DNA of 28,256 bases. It comes from JAPLCX01 sp964460305. Its GTDB lineage: Bacteria; Auribacterota; Tritonobacteria; UBA1439. The notes beneath the pieces are model-generated. The model ran no database searches. It saw nothing but the letters and a program-made list of their open reading frames with translations, and was not told where the DNA came from. Both the position numbers and the translations under genes were made by a program. Below, piece after piece: positions 15,887-24,634 of this stretch (within the stretch, counting starts at the first letter, position 1; each line of letters opens with the position of its first letter). The stretch lies in NCBI GenBank assembly GCA_964460305.1, contig CAYWRA010000025.1, positions 1 through 28,256 on the forward strand, given 5' to 3'.

Positions 15887-18787
15887 ATGAATCAGGATAA
15901 GGACTCAGGGACCAAAAATTTGTTCCAATACCTGAAAACAATATCATCGCTTTTACTTTTCGGGATCGCCTGCGCGTCCTTCGCGTGGGCCCATATCACT
16001 CTGGTTCCCAGTAGAATGGCCATGGCTCTGTGTGCCTACGGCATCAGTGCTGCCCTGCTCTTTATCCGTGACATCCTGTTCCCCAGCCCCACCAAACAAC
16101 ATACTTACCACCCATGGGCATCGCTGGCATCCCTCATTACCATCGTATCCTTAGCGTGTTTCTTCAGGCTGCGATACGTCTGTTCCGTGCCGATCAGTTA
16201 TAATGACGAACAGATGGTACAGTTTTTGGGCTATGCCTCGCGGCTCCTGCGAGAAGGATTTACCTATTCTCCCTTATGGGGCTATGCCAGCACTCTGCAC
16301 ACCTACATGATCGCGCTTGTATGGAAGGTATTTGGACAAAGTCTCGCCAATGTCCGTTACTATACCGCTTTCTGGGGTATTCTGAGCGCCGTAACTATGT
16401 TCTGGTGGCTGAAACAGCTCTTTGGATTCCGTGAGGCTCTTGTCGGTGGCATACTCCTTGCCACATCCCCTTATCACCAGTGGGCCTGTCGGGCCGGGTA
16501 CAACACCCCCTACATTCCACTCTTTGTAATGCTCTTCTTCGGTCTATTGTACAAAATAACCATGTCCGCGCAGAAGATCCCCCTTGCTATAACCGCGGGC
16601 GTGGTATTCACGCTGGGGATGCATGGTCACTGGGCCTTCGCGCTGGAAGTTCCTGCCGCAATCCTTTTTATCGCTTATTGCGCGATCACCGAGCGCGGCT
16701 TCTTGAAGACCTCCTGGATCGCCCTGGCGACACTGGTAGTGGCAATTACTATTTTCATGACGCCGTTTGCAACATATTTCCTCCGGGACGTGAACCGATC
16801 TGGATACATCAGAAAGGCAACAGATTGTCCCCCCGGTGGTCGCACAGAGAAGTACCTCTCTAACCTCCACGCATGCCTCGCGACCTACACCGCCTCAAAG
16901 CAACTTCAGCACGCTCCGAGCAGCAAAACCGTGCTCGTCGCAGGGGGCATCGGGGGTCTGCTCAGCATTGTCAGATTCAAGCGCTCAAAAGCCCACGCAT
17001 TATTGGTAATATTGTTCACAACACACCTTGTAGGGCTCACCATAACACAGGCAAATAGCTGGTACATCTTCTATCTCCTCATCTTCTGGCTTGCTTTCGC
17101 CGCCATTGCGGGCGTGGAGGCGTGGAGGATTATTGCCTCCCTATGGGACTCCGCTACGTGGAGGATACTAACCGGGAGCGCGGGATTTGCTACGCTCATA
17201 TTCTGCGCTGTAGTTGATTATCGTATCTTTTTTGACAGCTATATCGATCGGTTTCCCTTCAATCCAGGCTTGATGGCCTGCCATATCGCCGATGAGATTT
17301 GTGCTGAGGCGCAGGATCACGATCTATATCTACCCAAGGGGGAATTCAATAAGGACCTCGGCCCTGAGATCGGGGCCATCGGGGCTATCTTCCCCAAATA
17401 CGAGTCCCTGAAATATTCCGGCCTCATCAAAACGTCATCGTTGTTCTTTCCAGGCGCACCCTCCGGCACACACAAGGGTATCGTAGCCTACCTCCCCGCC
17501 GTTCGCTTCTGGACGGATGTCCAAATCCCGCGGCTATTATCGCTTTATCCCCACACAACCATGACTCTTTTAGCTGCGCCGGTGCCGTGGTGCGCTCGGA
17601 AATCCCCCCCATTGTTGAAGCTTGCTATTCCCGCCAAGGACCTGAGTGCCAGGCAAGGGTTCTTGGTAGAACAAACCAATGCCGAGGGATGGGCTGCGCA
17701 CGGCTACTTTGTGGCAGAGAAGGCCGGCACTTATGTTTTTAATTCCGGAGAGAATTGCATTGTCGAAATTGGAGGGACGCCCGCGGATGGCCCTATCATC
17801 CTCAACGCCGGCACTGTGGCCATACAGGTCACAGGGACAGGGCAACCATCACCAAGCTTGCGTGTTTACCGGCAGGACACCGGGAAAACACCCATTGAAA
17901 TTGAAGGATGCGTCTTCAATGCCCCTCCGACTGTGGAGGACGTTATTGCCCCCTGTGTTTCAAAGCCCGCCGCACCGGCTCAATTTGTGTATTCTATCCG
18001 GGAGACCTATGATTTCAACACCGTGGGCATCAATGACGTTACTGATGCCGTAGCCGTCGGCGAGACAATCGTGTGTGTGTGTCGCAATGGGCACTTGGTC
18101 GAGTTCAACAAAGATCTCTCTTCTCGCTCTATCTTCTCTTTGGGGAGTGCTGGCAACTACAGCCTTACAATCTCTCCGACAGGAGAGGTTTTTGCTTTCC
18201 GCAACGGCGGGGATATCATCTACGCCAAAACGGCACGTGAACCGCCCGTCATGATCAAACTCAAAGAAATCGGGCCCATTAGCGGAATCTACTTTGACCG
18301 CGATGGAATGGGTTACTTGCTTACCGGAACGAAAGTCAGCGTCTACGCCCCGGGTCGGCCGGAAGTGCTCGTGCGCAATGTGAATCTGTCGGTATCTTCT
18401 ACTCCCTCATCATCAATGGTGGCGGTCGGGCCGAAGGGTGACATCGCGCTGCTTGATGTCGATCGCCAAGAACTTATCATCCTGCGCACGGGGGAAGCAC
18501 AGATCGCTCGTATAACCATTCCTGGGGCCCACGGCAACTCCTCCATCTTCGCCTGTTCCGAGGGTGAATGGCTGGTCGGAGCGGGAGAGGAGTTCAGCAT
18601 CTTGAATCAAGATTTCAAACCGCTCCTTTATCCGGGTCCGGGATTGGCGCATACTCCGTTCCGGGAACCTTCAGGAGGCACGTGGCGTAGCTGTCCCGTT
18701 CCGTGTCAGATACACCGCTCCACCGATGGTGATGTATGCATCCCGGGAGGGAGCAAGCTCTTTAGGCTAAGCCGGCAGGGGGACTAA
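15887..18787 (+). CDS. GT-C membrane glycosyltransferase with PA14-like domain and beta-propeller-like tail
   Basis: This 966-residue protein is the tandem paralogue of the gene at 12527-15484. About twelve hydrophobic segments occupy residues 18-450. The first outer loop has SYNDEQM with Asp107 and Glu108, the acidic pair expected in an active lipid-linked-sugar GT-C enzyme. Conserved blocks shared with the paralogue include MFWWLKQLFG, SPYHQWACR, HGHWAFALE and AITERGF. The outer region holds a PA14-like domain (about 590-661, GYFVAEKAGTYVFNSGE) and a propeller-like repeat region (about 701-930, with GHLVEFNKDL, TGEVFAFRNGG, DRDGMGYLL and KGDIALLDVDRQELIIL). It ends LFRLSRQGD. The likely role is sugar transfer from a polyprenyl phosphate to a periplasmic acceptor; the tail may bind that acceptor. 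The Shine-Dalgarno is weak, but MNQDKDSGTK precedes the first membrane segment sensibly. Confidence 0.85.
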   Translation: MNQDKDSGTKNLFQYLKTISSLLLFGIACASFAWAHITLVPSRMAMALCAYGISAALLFIRDILFPSPTKQHTYHPWASLASLITIVSLACFFRLRYVCSVPISYNDEQMVQFLGYASRLLREGFTYSPLWGYASTLHTYMIALVWKVFGQSLANVRYYTAFWGILSAVTMFWWLKQLFGFREALVGGILLATSPYHQWACRAGYNTPYIPLFVMLFFGLLYKITMSAQKIPLAITAGVVFTLGMHGHWAFALEVPAAILFIAYCAITERGFLKTSWIALATLVVAITIFMTPFATYFLRDVNRSGYIRKATDCPPGGRTEKYLSNLHACLATYTASKQLQHAPSSKTVLVAGGIGGLLSIVRFKRSKAHALLVILFTTHLVGLTITQANSWYIFYLLIFWLAFAAIAGVEAWRIIASLWDSATWRILTGSAGFATLIFCAVVDYRIFFDSYIDRFPFNPGLMACHIADEICAEAQDHDLYLPKGEFNKDLGPEIGAIGAIFPKYESLKYSGLIKTSSLFFPGAPSGTHKGIVAYLPAVRFWTDVQIPRLLSLYPHTTMTLLAAPVPWCARKSPPLLKLAIPAKDLSARQGFLVEQTNAEGWAAHGYFVAEKAGTYVFNSGENCIVEIGGTPADGPIILNAGTVAIQVTGTGQPSPSLRVYRQDTGKTPIEIEGCVFNAPPTVEDVIAPCVSKPAAPAQFVYSIRETYDFNTVGINDVTDAVAVGETIVCVCRNGHLVEFNKDLSSRSIFSLGSAGNYSLTISPTGEVFAFRNGGDIIYAKTAREPPVMIKLKEIGPISGIYFDRDGMGYLLTGTKVSVYAPGRPEVLVRNVNLSVSSTPSSSMVAVGPKGDIALLDVDRQELIILRTGEAQIARITIPGAHGNSSIFACSEGEWLVGAGEEFSILNQDFKPLLYPGPGLAHTPFREPSGGTWRSCPVPCQIHRSTDGDVCIPGGSKLFRLSRQGD

Positions 18788-18830
18788 GTCCATTTCGCTA
18801 GTCTCTAACAAGCGGTAGGCTAATCCCACC

Positions 18831-18901
18831 ATTACGTGCAAAGCCCTTTGCTTTGCCGGTGACGAAGCATGCTACCTGTGGGTGGGAAGCGACGTTAGTC
18901 C
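18831..18901 (+). pseudogene. remnant of a GT-C/propeller gene 3' end
   Basis: This 71-bp stretch closely matches 15308-15374 near the 3' end of the first tandem paralogue. Both share TGCCGGTGACGA and GCATGCTACCTGTGGG. The remnant encodes CKALCFAGDEACYLW against CKAHCSAGDEACYLW. A four-base insertion after CTGTGGG then shifts the frame. It lies 44 bp after the stop of the second paralogue, whose own C-terminus already has the equivalent segment (CQIHRSTDGDVCI). The remnant is therefore an extra scrap, as if a third copy had been deleted or the array had recombined. The rest of 18788-19063 holds nothing recognisable, including no clear bidirectional terminator. Confidence 0.7.
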
Positions 18902-19063
18902 AGATGCGCCGGTAGGAGATACCGACGCCGGCCAATGGGCAACCCGCGCTAAAGGACATCGGGGTCCGGCAATAGGTGAAGGGACACAAATGATAGCATC
19001 TACCTTAATCGTTTTTGGAGAACGCCGATCCCGCAGAAGACACGCGCGCTGTCAAAGCCCCTA

Positions 19064-21337
19064 TCACTTGGTTGCTTCAAGCAATGCTTTTGCAAAGCCG
19101 CACAGATTCTGGAGCCCCCCTCCCCAAACATAGATCGGCGATCTTTCCCCACCTTCCCTGCTCCAGGTAAGGCTAAAGTTGCCAGGGGCTGGCTGCAAAT
19201 GCCTCAAACGTATCCTGTGAGCACCGTTCTTTAAAACATAGTGCAACGTAGCCAGAGGAACCGGCCCTCCGTCCACAAAAACCTCCGTATCCCCGCCGCC
19301 ATTCGACCGGAAACTGTACGCGCCGTCTTTCTGAACGTAGAAGTAGCCTTCCATTTCAATCCTGAACGGATATGGCATGGGATCTCCTTCCCAATCAAAT
19401 TCGGTGCTCACGGCCCTCGCAATCCGCCACTGCACGGGAGCGGATCCCGGGGACGCCGTCTGATATGAAACGACGGCCCCTCTCTCCTTTGCAAGTTTGT
19501 CCTTAGGGATCGTGCACGAAACTAAACACTGTTTTTGATCGATTTTCACGTAGGGCATCGCCATCCCGATATCTCTTGCCAGCTTCTTACCCTCTTCCGT
19601 CACAAAAACAAACACTATGTCCTGGCCACATGGTGGTGTATCGAAAAGGGCGGAACAGACCTCGCTCCTTTCATGGATATTGGAAAAATATTTTTGGGGA
19701 TCCTCTCCCCTCCTCTTTTCATAAGTCAAAACGTCGGTGGATCCAGGATCGGCGAGATCGAAAACGTAAACATACTTTTCCCCAATCTGCCCGTTCACGT
19801 ACTCGCCTACCTCTTTGTTCTCAAACGTGGTACATATTTCACATTTGTTGAAATATATGTACACGTTGACCATTAGAACGGCGGCGCTCAAAACCACCAA
19901 TGAACCGATAAAAAACGCATATTCCTTAAGCCTCAAGCTGTACATTACGGCCCTTAAAAACATGAAGGCGCCAAGCGCCGCAAAGATGTATACCGCAGGC
20001 AAAACCGAGATAATCCGGCGGACGCCGGGCCAACTGAGGAGCCCAATCGCGGGGCCGATGACAAACCATGCCAAGACCAGAAAATAATTGTATTTCCCGA
20101 TGCAATAGAGCGCGGATACGAATCCTAGGAAAAACAGTGGGACTAAGAAGGCGTTCAGGATGGCCAAGTTACTCTTTAAAAAAATGGATTCACTCATATG
20201 GAGGAAAAGCATCCTCACAAACAACCTGACATTTACCAGCAATACGCTCGTATGTGATGGATAAGAAGGGAGAGGCGGGTTTGCGGCAAAAGCGGAAATC
20301 CCCTTCATGTAGTCAATGGAATGATGCCATTGCCGCTGTAAATGATAGCCTGTAACGGCATAGAAACCCACGAGTACCGGCACGAGTAGCAACCAGTTCT
20401 TGCGAAGGAAATCCCGCTCAAAAATGACCCTGTACACGACAAAAACCAGAAATATAATCGGCACCGTCTTGAACGCATGAAAGGTCCCCAGTACGATACC
20501 CAGGGAAACCCCGCTGAATAGCCCGTAAAGCATGCCGCACTTCTTCTCGGCCAACAAAAACAGGTAAATAGCCGCGCACGTAAATACCACACCCTGGTTG
20601 ATGCCAACGCCTCCCAACCTGTCAAATCCGGAAGAGCAATAACAATCGGCTAAAAAAGCAGCCGCGAGTAATGCCACCGCGCGACCGAATAACATATCGG
20701 CCATGAGAAAAAAAGCTATCACCCCCAGAACGCCGGTAACGGCAATGGCAGCCCGGCCGATGAACATACTGACGCCGAATAGCTTAAAGAAGAATGCCTG
20801 GCTATAGGAGGCGACATAGCATAATGCCGCATGTTCATACCCACTGTAGGCACTGGGCCCCTCCCCGCGCATAAGGCTTATCGCATATTGCATGCCCCGT
20901 GCTTCATCGTTAATAATACCATTGGGAACATCGCCCAGACGGTAGAAGCGGAAGAAACCGGCAAATAAAACGATGAGGACCATCAAAGCAATTGCGGTCT
21001 TTCTCCCGATCCCGATCTCCGATAAGCCGTATTCCCCCTTGACCATCGCACAATGGACAAACATAAGGACAGCGGCTGCAAAATACAGCAACGTCCCCGC
21101 CAAGAAGTGGCTCTCCATAAGATAGATCTGCCCAAGATAGGAACAGCCGATGGCGCAAATAATCCAGATCAGGGTTCCAAAAGATCGGCGGGATTTAAAA
21201 AAAGCTGAGAGGCATAAAGCGATGATGAAAAAGACAATGCCAAATTTGATTCTCGCGACGTCGGATGCGAACAAATCGTAAATCCACTTGCCTGTACCTT
21301 CGACGCAGGAGGAAAAACCTGAGATGCTGTAGCTCAT
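19064..21337 (-). CDS. GT-C membrane glycosyltransferase with C-terminal PA14 domain
   Basis: This 757-residue protein has about a dozen hydrophobic segments in residues 30-500. The first outer loop after the fourth segment carries IINDEARGM (Asp144, Glu145), the acidic motif of lipid-linked-sugar GT-C enzymes. Around 645-745 a PA14 domain is clear: PYPFRIEMEGYFYVQKDGAYSFRSN, then TEVFVDGGPVP, KNGAHRIRLRHLQ and FSLTWSR. PA14 folds are carbohydrate-binding beta-barrels in several known proteins. The ATG at 21337 has GAGGACGG just upstream and aligns with the start of the paralogue at 24588. It is the last gene of the minus-strand operon and faces the plus-strand GT-C array. Acceptor and donor sugars are unknown. 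Confidence 0.85.
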   Translation of the reverse strand: MSYSISGFSSCVEGTGKWIYDLFASDVARIKFGIVFFIIALCLSAFFKSRRSFGTLIWIICAIGCSYLGQIYLMESHFLAGTLLYFAAAVLMFVHCAMVKGEYGLSEIGIGRKTAIALMVLIVLFAGFFRFYRLGDVPNGIINDEARGMQYAISLMRGEGPSAYSGYEHAALCYVASYSQAFFFKLFGVSMFIGRAAIAVTGVLGVIAFFLMADMLFGRAVALLAAAFLADCYCSSGFDRLGGVGINQGVVFTCAAIYLFLLAEKKCGMLYGLFSGVSLGIVLGTFHAFKTVPIIFLVFVVYRVIFERDFLRKNWLLLVPVLVGFYAVTGYHLQRQWHHSIDYMKGISAFAANPPLPSYPSHTSVLLVNVRLFVRMLFLHMSESIFLKSNLAILNAFLVPLFFLGFVSALYCIGKYNYFLVLAWFVIGPAIGLLSWPGVRRIISVLPAVYIFAALGAFMFLRAVMYSLRLKEYAFFIGSLVVLSAAVLMVNVYIYFNKCEICTTFENKEVGEYVNGQIGEKYVYVFDLADPGSTDVLTYEKRRGEDPQKYFSNIHERSEVCSALFDTPPCGQDIVFVFVTEEGKKLARDIGMAMPYVKIDQKQCLVSCTIPKDKLAKERGAVVSYQTASPGSAPVQWRIARAVSTEFDWEGDPMPYPFRIEMEGYFYVQKDGAYSFRSNGGGDTEVFVDGGPVPLATLHYVLKNGAHRIRLRHLQPAPGNFSLTWSREGGERSPIYVWGGGLQNLCGFAKALLEATK

Positions 21338-21524
21338 CCCGTCCTCAAGAACATCCTTATCCTACCCTACGGTCTCGGTCAGAAAGCGATGCGGGGCGCC
21401 AGGGGCAATGGGCCCCTCATGTAGGGTTCGTAATTGCGAGATACTACGGGATGGGGCCATCGGCTCCACACTCCTGCATTGGAATACCTCCCCCGACTGG
21501 CCGACGCGATCCCGGCTCATTTCC

Positions 21525-22217
21525 TCAGCGATGGGCTTCCCGTCCCGCTGCGATTCGTTTATACAGGAGAAATAAAATATTTTTGATTCCAACGCTTAAT
21601 GGGTGTAGCTTGGTCAAACCCTCTCTCTCGAAATAACGGATATGATACTCCGAAAATCGTATCCCCCCGCGTGAAAAGGCTTCGATTTTGATCTCCTCCG
21701 AGAAGTTCCAACCGTCGTCCACGAGACGCATTGCATCAAGCGCCCGCTTCTTGAACACCCACATGCCGGAAAGGAGATCGGTCACCTTATACTTGAAAAG
21801 CATATTGGCAATACCGGTAATGACCATGTTGCCCAAAAAGTTCATCCGCCGCATGCTCTCCTGATTACAGAGGGGGAACCTGCAACAGGAGATAAAATCC
21901 AAGTTACCGTCCAACAGCGCATCGACAACTGCTGGAATAGAAGATACCGGATAGGTCCCGTCTCCGTCACAAGCTACGAGTATGTCACCCTTGGCGCGAG
22001 CGAATCCCTCCTTATAAGCCGCCCCGTAGCCCCTTTTCTGGATATCAACGACGATGGCCCCCTTACCCCTGGCATAATCCTGGGTACCGTCCGTCGATCT
22101 ATAATCGACCACGATGATCTCATCCACGCACGGGGGGATGGACGGGATCACCTCTTCCAAACCGGCTCTCTCATTCCTGCAAGGGATGATTAATGAAATC
22201 GTTTTGTCGCGATACAT
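21525..22217 (-). CDS. GT2 glycosyltransferase (dolichyl-phosphate mannose synthase-like)
   Basis: This 230-residue soluble GT-A protein begins ISLIIPCRNE, followed by IIVVDYRSTDGTQ and DGDGTYP, which holds the DxD metal ligand pair, then SGMWVFKKRAL. There are no strong membrane helices, so it would work at the cytoplasmic face using a polyprenyl-phosphate acceptor. It starts 22 nt after the upstream GT-C gene, with AGAGG as ribosome binding site. It is wedged between two paralogous GT-C-PA14 genes and probably supplies their polyprenyl-P-sugar donor. The 187 nt after its stop (21338-21524) contain nothing I recognise. Sugar specificity cannot be read from the sequence. Confidence 0.88.
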   Translation of the reverse strand: MYRDKTISLIIPCRNERAGLEEVIPSIPPCVDEIIVVDYRSTDGTQDYARGKGAIVVDIQKRGYGAAYKEGFARAKGDILVACDGDGTYPVSSIPAVVDALLDGNLDFISCCRFPLCNQESMRRMNFLGNMVITGIANMLFKYKVTDLLSGMWVFKKRALDAMRLVDDGWNFSEEIKIEAFSRGGIRFSEYHIRYFEREGLTKLHPLSVGIKNILFLLYKRIAAGREAHR

Positions 22218-22239
22218 AGTGCGGCCTCTAATAAGTCCT

Positions 22240-24588
22240 CTACAATATCTTCAATGTCCTTGACCATACCGACAACGGTGTTGGCGTAACTGTGGGTGTC
22301 GGGATGGGTGTATTCGTGGGGGGCGGCGTAGGTGTGGGGGGCGGTGTGATACTGAACATCTTCTGGAGTAATCTTCCCCAAAGATAAACTGGTTCACTAG
22401 GCGCGCCCGGCTTCCCCCACGTAAGGCTGAACTTACCCGGCGCATTTTGCAGGTGTACCACACGAATGCTATGCCCCTCGCCTTTCAACTCGCACCCTTG
22501 CGGCGGCGAAACGTTGATTTGACTGCCATCAACATACACTTCCGTATCTACGCCTCCGCTCGCCTGAAAATTATATCTACCATCTTCAGGAACATAAAAA
22601 AATCCCTCAACGCTCATCCGAAAGGGGTACGGTAGCGGATTACTTTCCCAGTCAAACTCGGTGGCATTTGTTTTAGCGGTCATCCGTTGCACAAAACCGT
22701 CCTCCCCGGAAATCGGTTCATACAAAACGTCCGCCCCCCGTTCCTTTATAAGGTCCCTCTCCGAGAGTTTAACCCAACTCATATCTTTTCCTTTCTCGAC
22801 CCTAGTATAAGGAACCCGGTCCACAATGTCGCTCAAAGTTTTAGTTCTGTGATTTAAGACTACGAACATCATATCATGCGGCGGTGTGTTGAATATTTTC
22901 GAGTAAACATCGCGATCTTTTATAAACGAATAAAACTTTTTGGGGTCCTCACCGCCCCGGCGTTTATATGTCACAATATTAATTGCATTGGCACATTCAT
23001 CAAAATCGACAAAATACATATAATTCTCGCCGATCTGCTTGTCTGCATACTCAGCCGCTTCCTTGTGGTGACCAAAGGTTAAGTTCCTCGCCACACTGAA
23101 GTAAACATACGTTTCTACCGTAAACAGACCGAGCGTAATAATTACCATCGAACTTAAAAAAAACACACTGCCCTTAAGCCTCAACACGGAGAGTATTGTC
23201 TTTATAAGCAAAAAAGCGCCCAGGGCGGCCATAATGTACACCGCAGGAAAGAATATTGTGAGCCGGCGGGCGCACGGCCAGGTCAGTATCCCCGCCATGG
23301 GCGCAAAAATAAACCATGCCAGTACGAGAAAGTAGGCATAATTCTTGCAGCGGTATAGCGTGCATATAAATCCCACAAAGAACAACGGGACCAAAAAATC
23401 GTTAAGCATCGGGCCGCTGTTTATCAAGAATATCGACTCGCTCATGCGCAAGAAAATCATCCTCAAGAATAGTCGCATATTAACTAAGAACATGCTGATG
23501 CTCTTCATGTTCAAACCATGATTCTGATTCCCGAAAAAGACCATCTGGTCTACCCCATGATGCATGCCGTATCCCCTATGCTGCTGCAACAGCCGTGAAG
23601 AAACGACAAAGAAACCTACGATCAGCATCGCAAGGATGGCCCAGTTTTTGCGAAGGTAGCCCCTCTCAAAAACGATCCGATACGTAATAAAGACAAGAAA
23701 ACCAACCATCGCCGATTTGAAAGGCTCATATGCACCCAAACCTATGCCCAGGCAACAGCCGCTGAGAAACCCCCATAATACGCTTCGCCTTTCCTCAGCC
23801 AGCATGAGCAGATAAATAAATAAGCACGCAAATAGTATGCCCTGATTGGCCCCTACTGCAATCCTGTCGAATCCGGCGGAGCAATACGAAGTGGCAAGGA
23901 AGGAAGCGGCGAGCAGAGCCACGGCGCGGGAGAAAAGCTTGTCGGCCATAAGAAAAAGTGCTATCACACCAAGGATGCCGGTCACGGCCATTGCCGCCCT
24001 CCCCGCCTCGAGGCTGACGCCAAACAGCTTGAAGAAAAGCGCCACGCTGTGGGTTAATACAACCATCATCGGAGCAACCCCTGCCACCCAGCCGCTAAAC
24101 GGTTCGCCGCGCATATAGTTCAGGCTGTGTTTCATCCACAGTGATTCATCGTTAATAATCCCAGCCGGAACTTCGCCAAGACGATAAAATCGCATGTAAC
24201 TGGCGCATGCGATTACAAAAATCATAAACATCGCTGCCGCCCTTTTCCCTATAACGATCTCCGACAAACCATACTCCCCCCTCGTCAACCTGCAATAGAT
24301 AAACGTGGAGATGCCGGCAAAACAATATAGCAACGTTCCGGTTAACAGGTAACCCTCCCTTAAATATATCTGCCCGATGTATCCGCACGCGACTGCCCAA
24401 AGAATCCATGCCGACGGTCCGAAAAACCTATGCCCCCTCATGGTTGCCAATAAATATAGGACGCCGATACAAACAATAACGCCGATCTTCAACTCAACAT
24501 GCCTCGCGGCGCATAATTCGTAAAGCCACTTGCCGGATCCCTGTATCCACTGAGGCAATAGGCTCAAATCAAAGCTGATGTTAATCAT
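22240..24588 (-). CDS. GT-C membrane glycosyltransferase with PA14 domain and Pro/Thr-rich C-terminal tail
   Basis: This 782-residue protein is a paralogue of the gene at 19064-21337. Its start at 24588 aligns MINISFDLSLLPQW with that protein and has CGGAGA eight bases upstream. An alternative start at 24651 would overlap the methyltransferase gene. Hydrophobic segments fill residues 33-510, and IINDESLWM supplies Asp147 and Glu148. A PA14 domain spans about 643-734: MSVEGFFYVPEDGRYNFQ, TEVYVDGSQ, HSIRVVHLQ and FSLTWGK. After it comes a 24-residue Pro/Thr tract and a short end, SVWSRTLKIL. The outer tail may bind glycan or peptidoglycan and be spaced by the Pro/Thr stalk. It should use the lipid-linked sugar made by a neighbouring GT2. 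Confidence 0.85.
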   Translation of the reverse strand: MINISFDLSLLPQWIQGSGKWLYELCAARHVELKIGVIVCIGVLYLLATMRGHRFFGPSAWILWAVACGYIGQIYLREGYLLTGTLLYCFAGISTFIYCRLTRGEYGLSEIVIGKRAAAMFMIFVIACASYMRFYRLGEVPAGIINDESLWMKHSLNYMRGEPFSGWVAGVAPMMVVLTHSVALFFKLFGVSLEAGRAAMAVTGILGVIALFLMADKLFSRAVALLAASFLATSYCSAGFDRIAVGANQGILFACLFIYLLMLAEERRSVLWGFLSGCCLGIGLGAYEPFKSAMVGFLVFITYRIVFERGYLRKNWAILAMLIVGFFVVSSRLLQQHRGYGMHHGVDQMVFFGNQNHGLNMKSISMFLVNMRLFLRMIFLRMSESIFLINSGPMLNDFLVPLFFVGFICTLYRCKNYAYFLVLAWFIFAPMAGILTWPCARRLTIFFPAVYIMAALGAFLLIKTILSVLRLKGSVFFLSSMVIITLGLFTVETYVYFSVARNLTFGHHKEAAEYADKQIGENYMYFVDFDECANAINIVTYKRRGGEDPKKFYSFIKDRDVYSKIFNTPPHDMMFVVLNHRTKTLSDIVDRVPYTRVEKGKDMSWVKLSERDLIKERGADVLYEPISGEDGFVQRMTAKTNATEFDWESNPLPYPFRMSVEGFFYVPEDGRYNFQASGGVDTEVYVDGSQINVSPPQGCELKGEGHSIRVVHLQNAPGKFSLTWGKPGAPSEPVYLWGRLLQKMFSITPPPTPTPPPTNTPIPTPTVTPTPLSVWSRTLKIL
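22276..22347 (-). repeat. low-complexity Pro/Thr-coding tract
   Basis: This 72-bp stretch encodes only Pro and Thr apart from single Asn, Ile and Val residues. Such tracts act as extended stalks in surface proteins and tend to vary in length. The sister gene at 19064 lacks it. Confidence 0.7.
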
Positions 24589-24600
24589 AACCAGTCTCCG

Positions 24601-24619
24601 TCCGGCTAAAAAAGCCGGA
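24601..24619. other. small perfect hairpin between methyltransferase and GT-C genes
   Basis: TCCGGCT, an AAAAA loop and AGCCGGA form a 7-bp stem. It lies just upstream of the GT-C start at 24588 and close to its Shine-Dalgarno. No U-tract follows, so partial termination or mRNA processing or stability is more likely than a terminator. Confidence 0.4.
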
Positions 24620-24634
24620 ACCTCTTTATCTCCC

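Noticed and set aside
18882..19133. 83-residue plus-strand reading frame
   Set aside because: It begins inside the frameshifted GT-C remnant and runs antisense into the end of the 19064-21337 gene; no independent coding evidence.
21362..21592. 76-residue minus-strand reading frame
   Set aside because: It overlaps the GT2 3' end out of frame, lacks domain features and looks like chance.
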